This document shows positions 14,402 through 23,124 of a stretch of DNA of 41,274 bases, in pieces. The DNA is from Polyangiaceae bacterium. GTDB lineage: Bacteria; Myxococcota_A; Polyangia; Polyangiales; Polyangiaceae. Within the stretch, counting starts at the first letter, position 1. Every line of letters begins with the position of its first letter. The notes beneath the pieces are model-generated. The model saw nothing but the letters and a program-made list of their open reading frames with translations, was not told where the DNA came from and made no database searches. A program made the translations under genes and the position numbers. Location of the stretch: NCBI GenBank assembly GCA_020846005.1, contig JADLEQ010000006.1:1-41274 (forward strand), in the 5' to 3' direction.

Positions 14402-17400
14402 ATGAACCGCTGGTGGAAGCACTTCCTCTTCGTTCTCTTGCTCGTCGTGTTCGGCGGCTGCGCCGGTAGCTGCTCCGGCTGCGAGGGGTGCGGCATCACC
14501 CCGCTCCCCGGCGGGTTCCCCGCGAACGAGCGCATCGAGAACGCCATCGGCGTCCGGGTGACCCAGGGCGGGCTCGAGTTCGTCGGCGACAACCTCGCCG
14601 CCGTCGCCCCGTCGCTGCTCGGGGACAGCACCTCCGGCTCCGCGGGCGTCATCACCTTCGAGGTCCCGACGAGCAGCCAGTCCGTCGGGGGCATCCTGAA
14701 TCTCACGATCTGCCCGAACGGTCCCAACGCCGGAGCGAGCCCGCCCGAGTGCCTGGTCGAGGCGGACCTCGGCCAGGCCAACATCACGCTGACGACCCAG
14801 GCGCCGAGCAACCTCACGGCGAGCGGCACGCTGGCCATCCGGCTGGCGAAGCTCCCGCTGGACGCCGGCTTCCTCGGCAGCTCGAGCGTCGTCCTCACGA
14901 ACGGCGGGAGCTGCTCCAACCTCGCGTTCGCGAACGTCCGCTTCGACGCCGACGTGTCGATCGAGACGGATGTCGACCCGGCGCACGGCTCGCGCAAGGG
15001 CATGAGCCGGCTCCGGGTGAACGCCGTCAACATCAACCAGGACGACATCAAGAACGCGATCGGCGGCTGCGGCGGGTTCGTCGGCACCATCCTCAACCTG
15101 CTGAAGGATCTGCTCGCGCCCATGCTCATCGATCCGCTGATCGGCGAGCTCACCGGCACCATCGAGCAGCAGCTCTGCGTCGCGCAGGATCCGGCCGCGG
15201 GCGTGTCGTGCCCGGCGGGGACGTTCCCGGACGCTGGCGGCACCTGCCGGTTCTGCACGCCGGACGGCCAGGGCCAGTGCCCCGACACGGCCGAGTGCGT
15301 GACGATGGCGCTCGGCGTCGACGGCAAGCTCGACCTCTCGTCGGCGCTCGCCGGGATCTCGCCCGGCGCGAAGGGCGGCTTCGACTTCGTCGCCGCGGTG
15401 GGCGGCGAGGGCGCGCGGCCGGAGACGGCGGCGTGCAACGGCCGGCCGTGCGCCTACGGCGACCTCGATCCAGTGGGGGGCGGCATCACGCTCTCGCTCG
15501 TCGGCGGCGTCATCCCGAGCCCCACCTCGAGCTGCGTCCCGCTCGCTGTCGTCGAGAAGCCCACGGGCATCCCGGTGCCGGACGAGATCCGCGCCAACAC
15601 CGTGAGCGGCTGGACGGGCGACGGCCCGCACGTCGGCATCAGCGTGAACGAGCGGTACCTGAACTACCTGATGGCCGGCCTCTACAACTCGGGCGCCCTC
15701 TGCCTCGGGCTCGGCGGCGACGCGCTCGGGTCGGCGTCGTCGCTGTTGAACAGCAAGACGGTCGGCGCGCTCTTCGGCTCGTTCAACGACCTCGGCCGGC
15801 AGAAGACGGCGCAGCCGCTCGCCGTGGTGCTCCGCCCGCAGAAGCCCCCGGTCGTGACGATCGGCGGCGGCACCGATCCGGACACCGACCCGCTGCTGAA
15901 GGTCGAGCTCCCACAGCTCGAGATCGACTTCTACGTGTTCGCGAGCGACCGCTTCCTGCGGGCGATGACGGCCGTGTTCGACATCACCGCGCCGGTGAAC
16001 CTCGACGTGACGGCCAGCGGCGAGCTCGCGCCGGTCGTCGGCACGCTCGGGATCGCCAACCCGTCGGTGAAGAACAACCAGCTCATCCGCGAGGACCCGG
16101 CCACGGTCGCGACCGGCCTGGCCGATCTCCTGGCGAGCCAGCTCGGCTCCGCGATCGGCGGCGCCATCCCCCCGATCAACCTGAACGACCTCACCGCGAG
16201 CGTCGGGCTCTCCCTCGTGATCCCGCCCTCGCAGCCGGGGACGGGCAGCCCCGGCCTCCGCAAGCTCGAGAAGGACTCCGACCGCTTCCTCGGCATCTTC
16301 GCGGCGCTGGGCACCGCCGCGGGGACGCCCCGCGCGATCGGCGTCGAGACGCAGACGACCGCGGAGGTGTTCGGCAAGCAGGTCGACCCGGCCGGGCTCC
16401 TGCTCACCACGGCCACCCGCGAGAACCGCCCGCGCGTCACGCTCCGGGCCACCAGCTCCCTCGCGAGCGGCGCTGAGCCGGTCGAGTACCAGCTCCGACT
16501 CGACGGTGGCCTCTGGCGCGCGTGGACGACCTCCAGCGACCTCACGGTCTCCGACGCGAGCCTGATGCTCCAGGCGGTTCACACCGTCGAGATCCGCTCC
16601 CGCGTCGTCGGCCGGCCGTGGACGGCGGATCCCACGCCCGCGCGGGTCGCCGTCCGCATCGACGCGACGCCGCCCCGCATCACGCTCGACCGCCGCGCCC
16701 AGGGCGGGCTGCTGCCGCTCAGCGTGGACGACGTGGTGTCCGCTCCGGAGGCGATCCAGGTGCGCTGGCGCCACGACTCCGGCGCTTGGACGGAGTGGGT
16801 GTCGGCGGCGAGCGCCCCCGGCGTCCCGACGGCGGACGCCGAGATCGTGAGCGTCGAGGCGCGCGACGAGGAGGGCAACGTGGCGACCACGCGTCAAGCG
16901 CTCGTCCGCGGCCGCGGCGACAAGTCGCTCGCGGGCGAGAGCAGCTGCAGCTGCTCGGTGCCCGGCGCGACCAGCAGCACGGCGGGCGGGTCGTGGCTCG
17001 CGGCGCTCCTCGTCGGCGCGATCGGGCTGCTCTCGCGGGGCCGCCGCCGCCGCGGGATGCGAGCCCCGGCGGTGTACGGCGCGATGGCCGCCATGGCGGC
17101 CGGGTCGACGTTCGTGGGCTGCTCGTGCAGCGACGACTCGGAGACGGGCAAGACGGCCGCGACCGGCGGCGCGTCGGGCGCGTCGGGCGCCGGCGGCGCC
17201 GGCGGCGAGGGCGCCCACGTGGGCTGCCCGGACGACACCGGCAACTGCGAGACGCTCACCCCCGGCCTCGTCGGCAGCTACACCTCCGCCGCGGTGGCGC
17301 CCGACGGCACCGTCTGGGTCGCGGGCTACAACGACATCGGCTTCGGCGACTTCCAGGGGTTCCTCACCCCGTATCTCTGGGGCGATCTCGTCGTCGGGAC

Positions 17401-18625
17401 CGTGCAGGGCGGCAAGGTCGCGTGGAAGCACGTGGACGGCGTCCCCACGGAGCCGGAGCCCGATCCGTACGCGGTCGACGTGCGCGGGTGGCGCGGCGGC
17501 TTCGTGGACCCGGGCGACGACGTCGGCCTCTGGACGAGCCTCGCCGTCGACGCGACGGCGGTCCACGTCAGCTACTTCGACGTGACGCACAAGGCGCTCA
17601 AGTACGCCCGCTCGACCGACGCCGGCGCCACCTGGTCGATCCACACCGTGCAGGGGAAGGCGCAGGCCGAGCTCGGTCGTTACTCCAAGCTCCTCCTCGT
17701 CGACGGCAAGCCCGTCATCGCGTACCAGTTCCTCGAGGGGCCGTCCGCCGCGGGGAGCGCGCAGAGCGGCGTGCGGGTCGCGCGCGCCGCCAACGCGAGC
17801 CCGGGCGCCGAGAGCGACTGGGCGTTCTCGGACGCCTACACCGACACCGCGACGCCCTGCCGCGCGTCGCTCTGCGCGACGGGCACGTCGTGCGACTCCG
17901 AGGCGGGCGCCTGCGTCGCCTCCGCGACCGGCTGCGATCCGGGCTGCGAGAGCGGCTCGAAGTGCCTGGACGTGGGCGGCGCGCCGACCTGCCGGGTCGT
18001 CGCGGCCAAGGATCCGGTAGAGGCCTACGTAGACGCGGCGGGCCTCTACATCGCCGCGGCGCCGACGGCCGGCGGCCTCGGCTTGGTGTTCTACGACCGC
18101 ATCCACGGCAACCTCTACGCGGTCCGCGAGGAGGGCGGCGCGTGGCAGCCGCCCCTCCTGGTCGACGGCCAGGACGACTCCACCAACCCGGCGGTCGACA
18201 CCGGGGACGTGGGCATCGGCGCGAGCCTCTTCATCGACGGCACCGGCGCGTGGCACATCGCCTACGCGGACGGCTTCGACGAGGTGCTGATGTACGCGCG
18301 GCTCGGGGGCGGCACGACCCTCGAAGGGCGCCAGGAGGTCGACCTCGGCGCCGCCGGCGGAGTCCAGTCGGTGGTCGGCGACGACACCGCGATCCGCGTG
18401 GCGGCCTCCGGCGAGGTGCAGATCGCCTACCAGGACGCGACGCTCGGCGCGCTGAAGTGGGCGACCGGCACGCCCAACGCGTGGTCCGCCCGCGCCCTCA
18501 CGGTGGACGGCGTCGCCGGCCACTTCAACACCATCCTGGATGTGGGAGGCGCCCCGCAGATCGTCACCTGGTGGCGCAAGGCGCAGCCCTCGACCCTCGG
18601 CGACGTGACCCTCGTCACCCCGTGA
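14402..18625 (+). CDS. Giant fused exported protein: lipoprotein/MYXO-CTERM module joined to a second beta-propeller-like lipoprotein
   Basis: 1407 residues in one uninterrupted frame. Part A (1 to ~885): signal peptide with a Cys cluster CAGSCSGCEGCG at residues 20-31, a long secreted region (including a second Cys-rich segment near 270-290), an Ig-like repeat region with YQLRLDGGLWRAW and DATPPRITL, and then a MYXO-CTERM-like tail: SSCSCSVP (Cys849, Cys851), a hydrophobic stretch, then RGRRRR. Part B (886 to 1407): starts MRAPAVYGAMAAMAAGSTFV with a lipobox Cys, a Gly/Ala/Ser linker, then repeated blocks of the BNR/sialidase-like type (GTVWVAGYND, VHVSYFDVTHKALKYARSTD, WHIAYADGFDEVLMYARLGG) with a Cys-rich insert near 1155-1205. 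No stop or convincing ribosome site separates the halves. It may be a genuine fusion, a processed polyprotein or two genes that lost a stop. Function unknown. Confidence 0.8.
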   Translation: MNRWWKHFLFVLLLVVFGGCAGSCSGCEGCGITPLPGGFPANERIENAIGVRVTQGGLEFVGDNLAAVAPSLLGDSTSGSAGVITFEVPTSSQSVGGILNLTICPNGPNAGASPPECLVEADLGQANITLTTQAPSNLTASGTLAIRLAKLPLDAGFLGSSSVVLTNGGSCSNLAFANVRFDADVSIETDVDPAHGSRKGMSRLRVNAVNINQDDIKNAIGGCGGFVGTILNLLKDLLAPMLIDPLIGELTGTIEQQLCVAQDPAAGVSCPAGTFPDAGGTCRFCTPDGQGQCPDTAECVTMALGVDGKLDLSSALAGISPGAKGGFDFVAAVGGEGARPETAACNGRPCAYGDLDPVGGGITLSLVGGVIPSPTSSCVPLAVVEKPTGIPVPDEIRANTVSGWTGDGPHVGISVNERYLNYLMAGLYNSGALCLGLGGDALGSASSLLNSKTVGALFGSFNDLGRQKTAQPLAVVLRPQKPPVVTIGGGTDPDTDPLLKVELPQLEIDFYVFASDRFLRAMTAVFDITAPVNLDVTASGELAPVVGTLGIANPSVKNNQLIREDPATVATGLADLLASQLGSAIGGAIPPINLNDLTASVGLSLVIPPSQPGTGSPGLRKLEKDSDRFLGIFAALGTAAGTPRAIGVETQTTAEVFGKQVDPAGLLLTTATRENRPRVTLRATSSLASGAEPVEYQLRLDGGLWRAWTTSSDLTVSDASLMLQAVHTVEIRSRVVGRPWTADPTPARVAVRIDATPPRITLDRRAQGGLLPLSVDDVVSAPEAIQVRWRHDSGAWTEWVSAASAPGVPTADAEIVSVEARDEEGNVATTRQALVRGRGDKSLAGESSCSCSVPGATSSTAGGSWLAALLVGAIGLLSRGRRRRGMRAPAVYGAMAAMAAGSTFVGCSCSDDSETGKTAATGGASGASGAGGAGGEGAHVGCPDDTGNCETLTPGLVGSYTSAAVAPDGTVWVAGYNDIGFGDFQGFLTPYLWGDLVVGTVQGGKVAWKHVDGVPTEPEPDPYAVDVRGWRGGFVDPGDDVGLWTSLAVDATAVHVSYFDVTHKALKYARSTDAGATWSIHTVQGKAQAELGRYSKLLLVDGKPVIAYQFLEGPSAAGSAQSGVRVARAANASPGAESDWAFSDAYTDTATPCRASLCATGTSCDSEAGACVASATGCDPGCESGSKCLDVGGAPTCRVVAAKDPVEAYVDAAGLYIAAAPTAGGLGLVFYDRIHGNLYAVREEGGAWQPPLLVDGQDDSTNPAVDTGDVGIGASLFIDGTGAWHIAYADGFDEVLMYARLGGGTTLEGRQEVDLGAAGGVQSVVGDDTAIRVAASGEVQIAYQDATLGALKWATGTPNAWSARALTVDGVAGHFNTILDVGGAPQIVTWWRKAQPSTLGDVTLVTP
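16940..17120 (+). other. Back-to-back MYXO-CTERM-like anchor and internal lipoprotein signal peptide
   Basis: Codons 16946 and 16952 encode the CSC pair, followed by a hydrophobic segment (SWLAALLVGAIGLLS), then four Arg at the membrane edge. The ATG at 17057 begins a second n-region/h-region ending TFVGC. Both elements normally lie at protein termini, so their adjacency inside one ORF marks the junction of two exported proteins. Confidence 0.75.
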
Positions 18626-18686
18626 TGCGCAGCCGGCGCGGGCGGGCGATCGCGCCCCGCGCCCGCGACGCAGCGCGCCACCCGAG

Positions 18687-18700
18687 TTGACGATCGTCAA
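18687..18700. promoter_or_regulatory. 14-bp perfect palindrome, probable operator of the flavoprotein/SCP2 operon
   Basis: TTGACGATCGTCAA is perfectly self-complementary and lies 85 bases upstream of the first flavoprotein ATG, in the only gap before the operon. Size and symmetry fit a TetR- or MarR-type dimer site, and TTGACG could also serve as a -35 box, which would let a repressor occlude it. No regulator gene lies next to it. The GC-rich run at 18638-18660 just before it can also form a short hairpin and may end transcription of the preceding gene. Confidence 0.5.
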
Positions 18701-18785
18701 TTCCCTTACGCCGCTTCTTGGGCACGAAACCTCTCACCTCGTCTCGCCGGGCGCGCCGCGCGCCCGCCAGGAGGGTCGCTGAACG

Positions 18786-20414
18786 ATGAGCCGCACCGAG
18801 TTCGACGTGATCGTGGTCGGAGGCGGGCACCACGGCCTCACCACCGCCGCCTACCTGGCCCGGGCAGGGCTCGAGGTGTGTGTCCTCGAGGGGCGCCACG
18901 AGTGGGGCGGCGCCCTCTACACCGCCGAGGTCACCGCGCCCGGCTTCTGTCACAACATCCACGCGAACTTCATGGAGTTCCTCCATGTGATGCCGAGCTT
19001 CACGGATTTCGATCTGCCGAGCCTCGGCGCGCGGACGATCTACCCCGAGGTGCAGGCCGGCATGCCGTTCCGCGACGGCCGCCCCCCGGTGCTGCTCTTC
19101 CGCAACGACATGATCGAGGAGACCGCGAAGAACTTCGCCGTGTACTCCAAGCACGACGCCGAGGTGTGGCGGGACCTGAAGACGAAGGCGAACCTCTTCG
19201 AGCCGATGCTCATGGCGGGGCTCTACACTCCCCCCGAGAAGTGGAAGCCGGGAGACACCCTCCCGAACCCGATGCTCGCCTTCCAGACGGCGTGCACCAT
19301 GTTCGGGCTCGACGAAGAGCTGGCGTTCAAGTCCGTGAAGGACTGCGTCGACGAGATGTTCGAGAGCGACGAGATCCGCGCGCTCCTCTACCGCGTCGCG
19401 ATCGAGTTCGCGGCGCCGAGCCTCGAGTGGCCGGGCTGCGGCTACTTCTTCCTGTTCGCGTGCGTGCTGATGCCCGGGTGCTGGCGCATGATGGTCGGCG
19501 GCACCCACCGGCTGAACGGCGCCATGGTGACGGCGTGCATCCGCGAGGGCGTGACGATGCGCGAGGCGAGCCGCGTGCGTCGTATCCTGCTCGAGGGCCA
19601 CCGGGCCGTGGGCGTCGAGCTCGTCGACGGCACGCGCCTCCACGCGAAGCGCTCGGTCGTCAGCGCGATCAGCCTGAAGGACACCTTCCTCGACCTGGTC
19701 GGCGAAGACCACCTCTCGGACTACACGCGCCGCCGGGTCAAGAACTACAAGGACGGCCCCGACCAAGTGCTCGGCTCGGTGGCGATGGCCCTGCACGAGC
19801 CGCCCCACTACAAGAGCGCGCGCTGGGATCCTCGCGTCGATCAGGCGTGGTACCAGGTCGTCGGCTACGACTGCGCCAAGGACGTGCTCGACTACTGCCG
19901 CGCGGGCCACTGCGATCGGATCCCCGAGCTGCCCGCCGCCGGGATCTGGATCAACTCGATCTGGGACAAGACCCAGGCGCCCTCCGGCAAGCACAACCTG
20001 ACGGGCTGGTACTTCTTCCCCAAGGCGAGCGCCCTCACCGAAGCGCAGTGGGAGGAGGTCCGCCAGACGTACAACGCCCGGTTCCTGGCGCTGGCGGGCG
20101 AGTTCGCCCCGAACATGACGCGCGAGAACGTCATCGCCGACTACCTGCACACGCCGCTCGATCAGGAGCGCGGGATGCGCATGCGGGAGGGCGACTTCGG
20201 CCACGGCGCCATGAGCCTCGACCAGCTCATCGGGCTCCGCCCCTTCGCCGGGGCGTCCCACCACAGCGTGGAGATCGAGGGGCTCTACCTGGCGGGGAGC
20301 TGCATGCACCCGGGCGGCGGGGTGACGGCGGCGTGCGGCTACAACTGCGTGAAGGTGATGTGCGAAGACCTGGGCCTGCCCGCCGTGTGGCAGAGCAGCG
20401 GGAGGTTCTACTGA
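18786..20414 (+). CDS. FAD-dependent oxidoreductase, phytoene desaturase/PYROXD2-like (copy 1)
   Basis: 542 residues. The N-terminal dinucleotide-binding motif is VVGGGHHG (glycines 12-14, 17), followed by EGRHEWGGALYTAEVTAPGF, as in CrtI-type desaturases and isomerases. The C-terminal FAD-contact block is GLYLAGSCMHPGGGVTAACG, close to the CrtI signature. A hydrophobic stretch (GYFFLFACVLMPG, ~220) may form a lipid-substrate channel. AGGAGGG precedes the ATG by 10 bases. The substrate is unknown; hydrophobic polyenes, sterols or related lipids are plausible because two SCP2-type proteins follow in the same operon. The next gene, a paralogue, starts 4 bases after its stop. Confidence 0.85.
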   Translation: MSRTEFDVIVVGGGHHGLTTAAYLARAGLEVCVLEGRHEWGGALYTAEVTAPGFCHNIHANFMEFLHVMPSFTDFDLPSLGARTIYPEVQAGMPFRDGRPPVLLFRNDMIEETAKNFAVYSKHDAEVWRDLKTKANLFEPMLMAGLYTPPEKWKPGDTLPNPMLAFQTACTMFGLDEELAFKSVKDCVDEMFESDEIRALLYRVAIEFAAPSLEWPGCGYFFLFACVLMPGCWRMMVGGTHRLNGAMVTACIREGVTMREASRVRRILLEGHRAVGVELVDGTRLHAKRSVVSAISLKDTFLDLVGEDHLSDYTRRRVKNYKDGPDQVLGSVAMALHEPPHYKSARWDPRVDQAWYQVVGYDCAKDVLDYCRAGHCDRIPELPAAGIWINSIWDKTQAPSGKHNLTGWYFFPKASALTEAQWEEVRQTYNARFLALAGEFAPNMTRENVIADYLHTPLDQERGMRMREGDFGHGAMSLDQLIGLRPFAGASHHSVEIEGLYLAGSCMHPGGGVTAACGYNCVKVMCEDLGLPAVWQSSGRFY

Positions 20415-20418
20415 CGCC

Positions 20419-22020
20419 ATGGCCATGCTGAGCGACGGATTCGACGCCATCGTCATCGGCGCGGGGCACAACGGGATGGCGCTCGCCGCCTACCTGGCGA
20501 AGAGCGGCCTCTCGGTGGCCGTGCTCGAGCGCCGCACCGAGGAGGGGGGCGGCCTGTGCACCGAGGAGGTCACGGAGCCGAACTTCCTCCACAATCTCCA
20601 CTCCAACTACCACTCCCTCGTCGGCATCTGCCCCGTGTACGACGACCTCGCGCTCCACGACAACGGGGTCGAGTACGTCCACCCCGCGGTGCAAATGGGG
20701 AGCATCTTCTCCGACGGGAGCGCCCTCACCATCCACACCGACATGGAGAAGACGGCGGCGAGCTTCGCGCGCTTCTCCCGCAAGGACGCCGACACCTGGC
20801 TCCGCCTCTTCGCCGAGGTGAGCGGCTATCTCGACCTCATGGTGCGAACGCTGATGTACGCGCCGCCCATCACGCTCCGAGACATCACGCGGGCCCTCGC
20901 CTCGTGGGGGGTCGAGGACAAGAGCGAGTTCTTGACGGCGCGGCTGCGGTCGATGTCGGTCGCCGACTTCCTCGATCGCCACTTCGAGAACGATCGCATC
21001 AAGGCGATGCTGGCCTTCCACGCGGCGATCTGCGCCTACCAGCCGCACGTGCCAGGGCTCGCCGTCACCTACCCGGTGCTGCTCGGCAAGATCACGAACT
21101 GGCAGCTCTGCAAGGGGGGCAGCCACCGTCTCGCGCACGCGCTCATGCGCGTGATCGTGAAGGCCGGCGGGCGCGTGTTCCCGCAGGTGCCCGTGGAGAA
21201 GATCGTCGTGGAGGGCGGCCGCGCGGTCGGCGTGATGACGCCGGACGGCTTCGTCCGCGCGCGCCGGCTGGTGGCCTCGAGCCTCGACGTAAACCAGACG
21301 TTCCAGTCCCTCCTCGAGCCGGGGGCCGTCCCCGCGCGCACGCTCGAGGAGGTCGCCGGGGTGCAGTACCAGGACGCGTCGCTCTTCAACGTGCACCTGG
21401 CGATGAACGGCCTCCCCCGCTACCGCGCGGCGGCCTTCGATCCGGACATCGATCGCGCCTGGATCCTGAACCTCGGCTTCGAGTCGCTCGCCGACTTCGA
21501 GGACGAGTTCGCGAGCGTCCGCGCCGGGCGCCTGCCAGCGGTGCCGCGGCTCAACGCAGCGGTCAACTCCCTCTACGATCCCACGGACGCGCCGCCCGGC
21601 ATGGCGACGGGCCTGCTGCGCGTGTTCGCGCCGTTCGCGCTCGCGGACGGTGGAGCCGAGGCGTGGTCGCGCGAGGCCCGCGCGTACGGCGAGCGCGCCG
21701 TCGAGCGCTGGCTCGGGGCGATGGTGGACGGCGGGGCGGGCCTCGTGCGGCGCTGGATCACGGAGACGCCGCTCGAGATCAGCCAGAAGATGATCAACTA
21801 CCGGTACGGCGACTGGATGGTCGGGCGTATCCACCCGAAGTCACTCCTGGAGAACCGCCCGACGCAGGAGCTCGCGCAGTACCGAACGCCCATCCCGGGG
21901 CTCTACCTCTGCGGCGCCTCCCAGCACCCTCACGGCTACATCACCTTCGCCCCCGGGTACAACGCCCTCACCGTGATCGCGGAGGATCTCGGGCTCGAGA
22001 AATGGTGGGCCCAGGTCTGA
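20419..22020 (+). CDS. FAD-dependent oxidoreductase, phytoene desaturase/PYROXD2-like (copy 2)
   Basis: 533 residues and paralogous to the preceding gene (same fold and order of motifs, clearly diverged). The FAD motif is IVIGAGHNGMALAAYLAKSG (Gly14, Gly16, Gly19), followed by EEGGGLCTEEVTEPNFLHNL. At the C-terminus the CrtI signature is altered: GLYLCGASQHPHGYITFAPG, where copy 1 has HPGGGVTAACG. This suggests a different substrate or a division of labour, perhaps as a heteromer. Its stop overlaps the next ATG (TGATG), so it is translationally coupled to the SCP2-like gene. Confidence 0.85.
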   Translation: MAMLSDGFDAIVIGAGHNGMALAAYLAKSGLSVAVLERRTEEGGGLCTEEVTEPNFLHNLHSNYHSLVGICPVYDDLALHDNGVEYVHPAVQMGSIFSDGSALTIHTDMEKTAASFARFSRKDADTWLRLFAEVSGYLDLMVRTLMYAPPITLRDITRALASWGVEDKSEFLTARLRSMSVADFLDRHFENDRIKAMLAFHAAICAYQPHVPGLAVTYPVLLGKITNWQLCKGGSHRLAHALMRVIVKAGGRVFPQVPVEKIVVEGGRAVGVMTPDGFVRARRLVASSLDVNQTFQSLLEPGAVPARTLEEVAGVQYQDASLFNVHLAMNGLPRYRAAAFDPDIDRAWILNLGFESLADFEDEFASVRAGRLPAVPRLNAAVNSLYDPTDAPPGMATGLLRVFAPFALADGGAEAWSREARAYGERAVERWLGAMVDGGAGLVRRWITETPLEISQKMINYRYGDWMVGRIHPKSLLENRPTQELAQYRTPIPGLYLCGASQHPHGYITFAPGYNALTVIAEDLGLEKWWAQV

Positions 22021-22526
22021 TGGAGCCTGCCGGCGCCGCGGGCAGCGCGCCGAAGGTGGTGCTCGAGGCGCCCGACGACGCGAGCGGCCTCGCGGACATG
22101 CTCTCGCAGTTCCTCGAGCAGACGGTCACCACCTCGGCGCGCAAGGCGGGGAGCGCGCGGGCGCTCCGCGGCGAGGTGGTGTTCAGGGCCCAGGAGGACG
22201 ACCAGATCGCCGTCCGCATCTCCTTCCAGGGCGACCAGATCGTCCTCACCGACCTCGGCGGCGCGACGCTCCCCGGCGCCCCCACGATCCAGGGCGGCTT
22301 CCTCGCGGTCGCGCACGTGACCTCGGGTCAGTCGAGCCCTTTCGGCGCGCTCGCGCGGCGCGAGCTCACGGTGCGCTTCTCCCCCTCCCAGCTCCCGTTC
22401 CTAGTGCGCGTCCTCGGGCTCCTGCGGCTCGAAGGGGAAGCGCCCCGGCGCCTCCGCCTCGCCTGGCTCTCGCTCGCGATGGCGCTCGTGGCGACGCTCG
22501 CCGCCTGGCTGTGGTGGTCCCGCTGA
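22020..22526 (+). CDS. SCP2-like lipid-binding protein with C-terminal membrane anchor
   Basis: 168 residues. Residues ~20-125 have the strand and loop pattern of SCP2 sterol-carrier domains (ALRGEVVFRAQEDDQIAVRI, then a P..TI-type strand APTIQGGFLAVAHVTSG). The last ~25 residues form one hydrophobic helix (AWLSLAMALVATLAAWLWW) ending in SR, predicted to tail-anchor the protein to the inner membrane with the lipid-binding domain in the cytoplasm. The ATG overlaps the stop of flavoprotein copy 2 by one base. The SCP2 assignment is by pattern and needs profile confirmation. Confidence 0.65.
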   Translation: MEPAGAAGSAPKVVLEAPDDASGLADMLSQFLEQTVTTSARKAGSARALRGEVVFRAQEDDQIAVRISFQGDQIVLTDLGGATLPGAPTIQGGFLAVAHVTSGQSSPFGALARRELTVRFSPSQLPFLVRVLGLLRLEGEAPRRLRLAWLSLAMALVATLAAWLWWSR

Positions 22527-22620
22527 GCTCTCCTCACCCACCCGGCCACCCCCAAGCACCCTTCCCCCCTTAGCCGCCCTGCCCCGAGAAGCGCTCCGCG
22601 CCCTGACAAACGAGGTCGAG

Positions 22621-23067
22621 ATGTCCGCGATCTACTCCGACGCCTGGTACGACGACATGAAGGCCCTGATCAACGGCTCCCCGGAGTTTCGCAAGCAAGC
22701 ACCGCGCCAGCGCGTGGTGATGACGCTCGAGGTGCTCGGTGACGGCGCGAGCCCCTACGTGCCCCAGGGGCAGGACGTTCACTTCCTCGTCGTGCTGGAG
22801 GAGGGCGCCGTCCAGGAGTACCGGCCGCTCCCCGAGCGCCACGACGGCAAGGGGCTCGGCTTCCGTTTCACCGCGCCGGCGACCGTCTGGGAGTCCATCG
22901 CCGCCGGAGGCGTCGACCCCATCACGGCGGGCCTCCGCGGCCAGATCAAGATCCGCGGGGACATGCGCTTCCTCATGCAGAACGCCGACGCCGTGAAGAT
23001 CCTGGTGGATCTCTACGGCAAGCAGATCTCGACGGAGTGGCCGAAGGGCAAGCCGCCGTACGGCTGA
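22621..23067 (+). CDS. SCP2 sterol-binding domain protein
   Basis: 148 residues, soluble. The SCP2 fold is recognisable from FTAPATVWESIAAGGVDPIT followed by AGLRGQIKIRGDMRFLMQNA, the standard threshold-and-helix block lining the hydrophobic pocket. The C-terminus ends EWPKGKPPYG. It is separated from the tail-anchored SCP2-like gene by 94 bases and is the last gene of the flavoprotein operon, so it may carry the operon's lipid substrate or product. SCP2 domains bind sterols, fatty acyl-CoAs or other lipids non-specifically, so the ligand is open. Confidence 0.85.
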   Translation: MSAIYSDAWYDDMKALINGSPEFRKQAPRQRVVMTLEVLGDGASPYVPQGQDVHFLVVLEEGAVQEYRPLPERHDGKGLGFRFTAPATVWESIAAGGVDPITAGLRGQIKIRGDMRFLMQNADAVKILVDLYGKQISTEWPKGKPPYG

Positions 23068-23124
23068 TCCGCCACCTCACGGGTCCCTGGTGGAGGCCCC
23101 CCGCGCCCGCCCGGGGCGGCGGCG

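Noticed and set aside
14384..18700. Open frame of 1438 codons on the minus strand, opposite the fused exported protein
   Set aside because: It is an antisense shadow produced by high GC at third codon positions; it is rich in Arg/Ala/Asp/Glu low-complexity and has no domain, whereas the plus strand has signal peptides and ordered domains.
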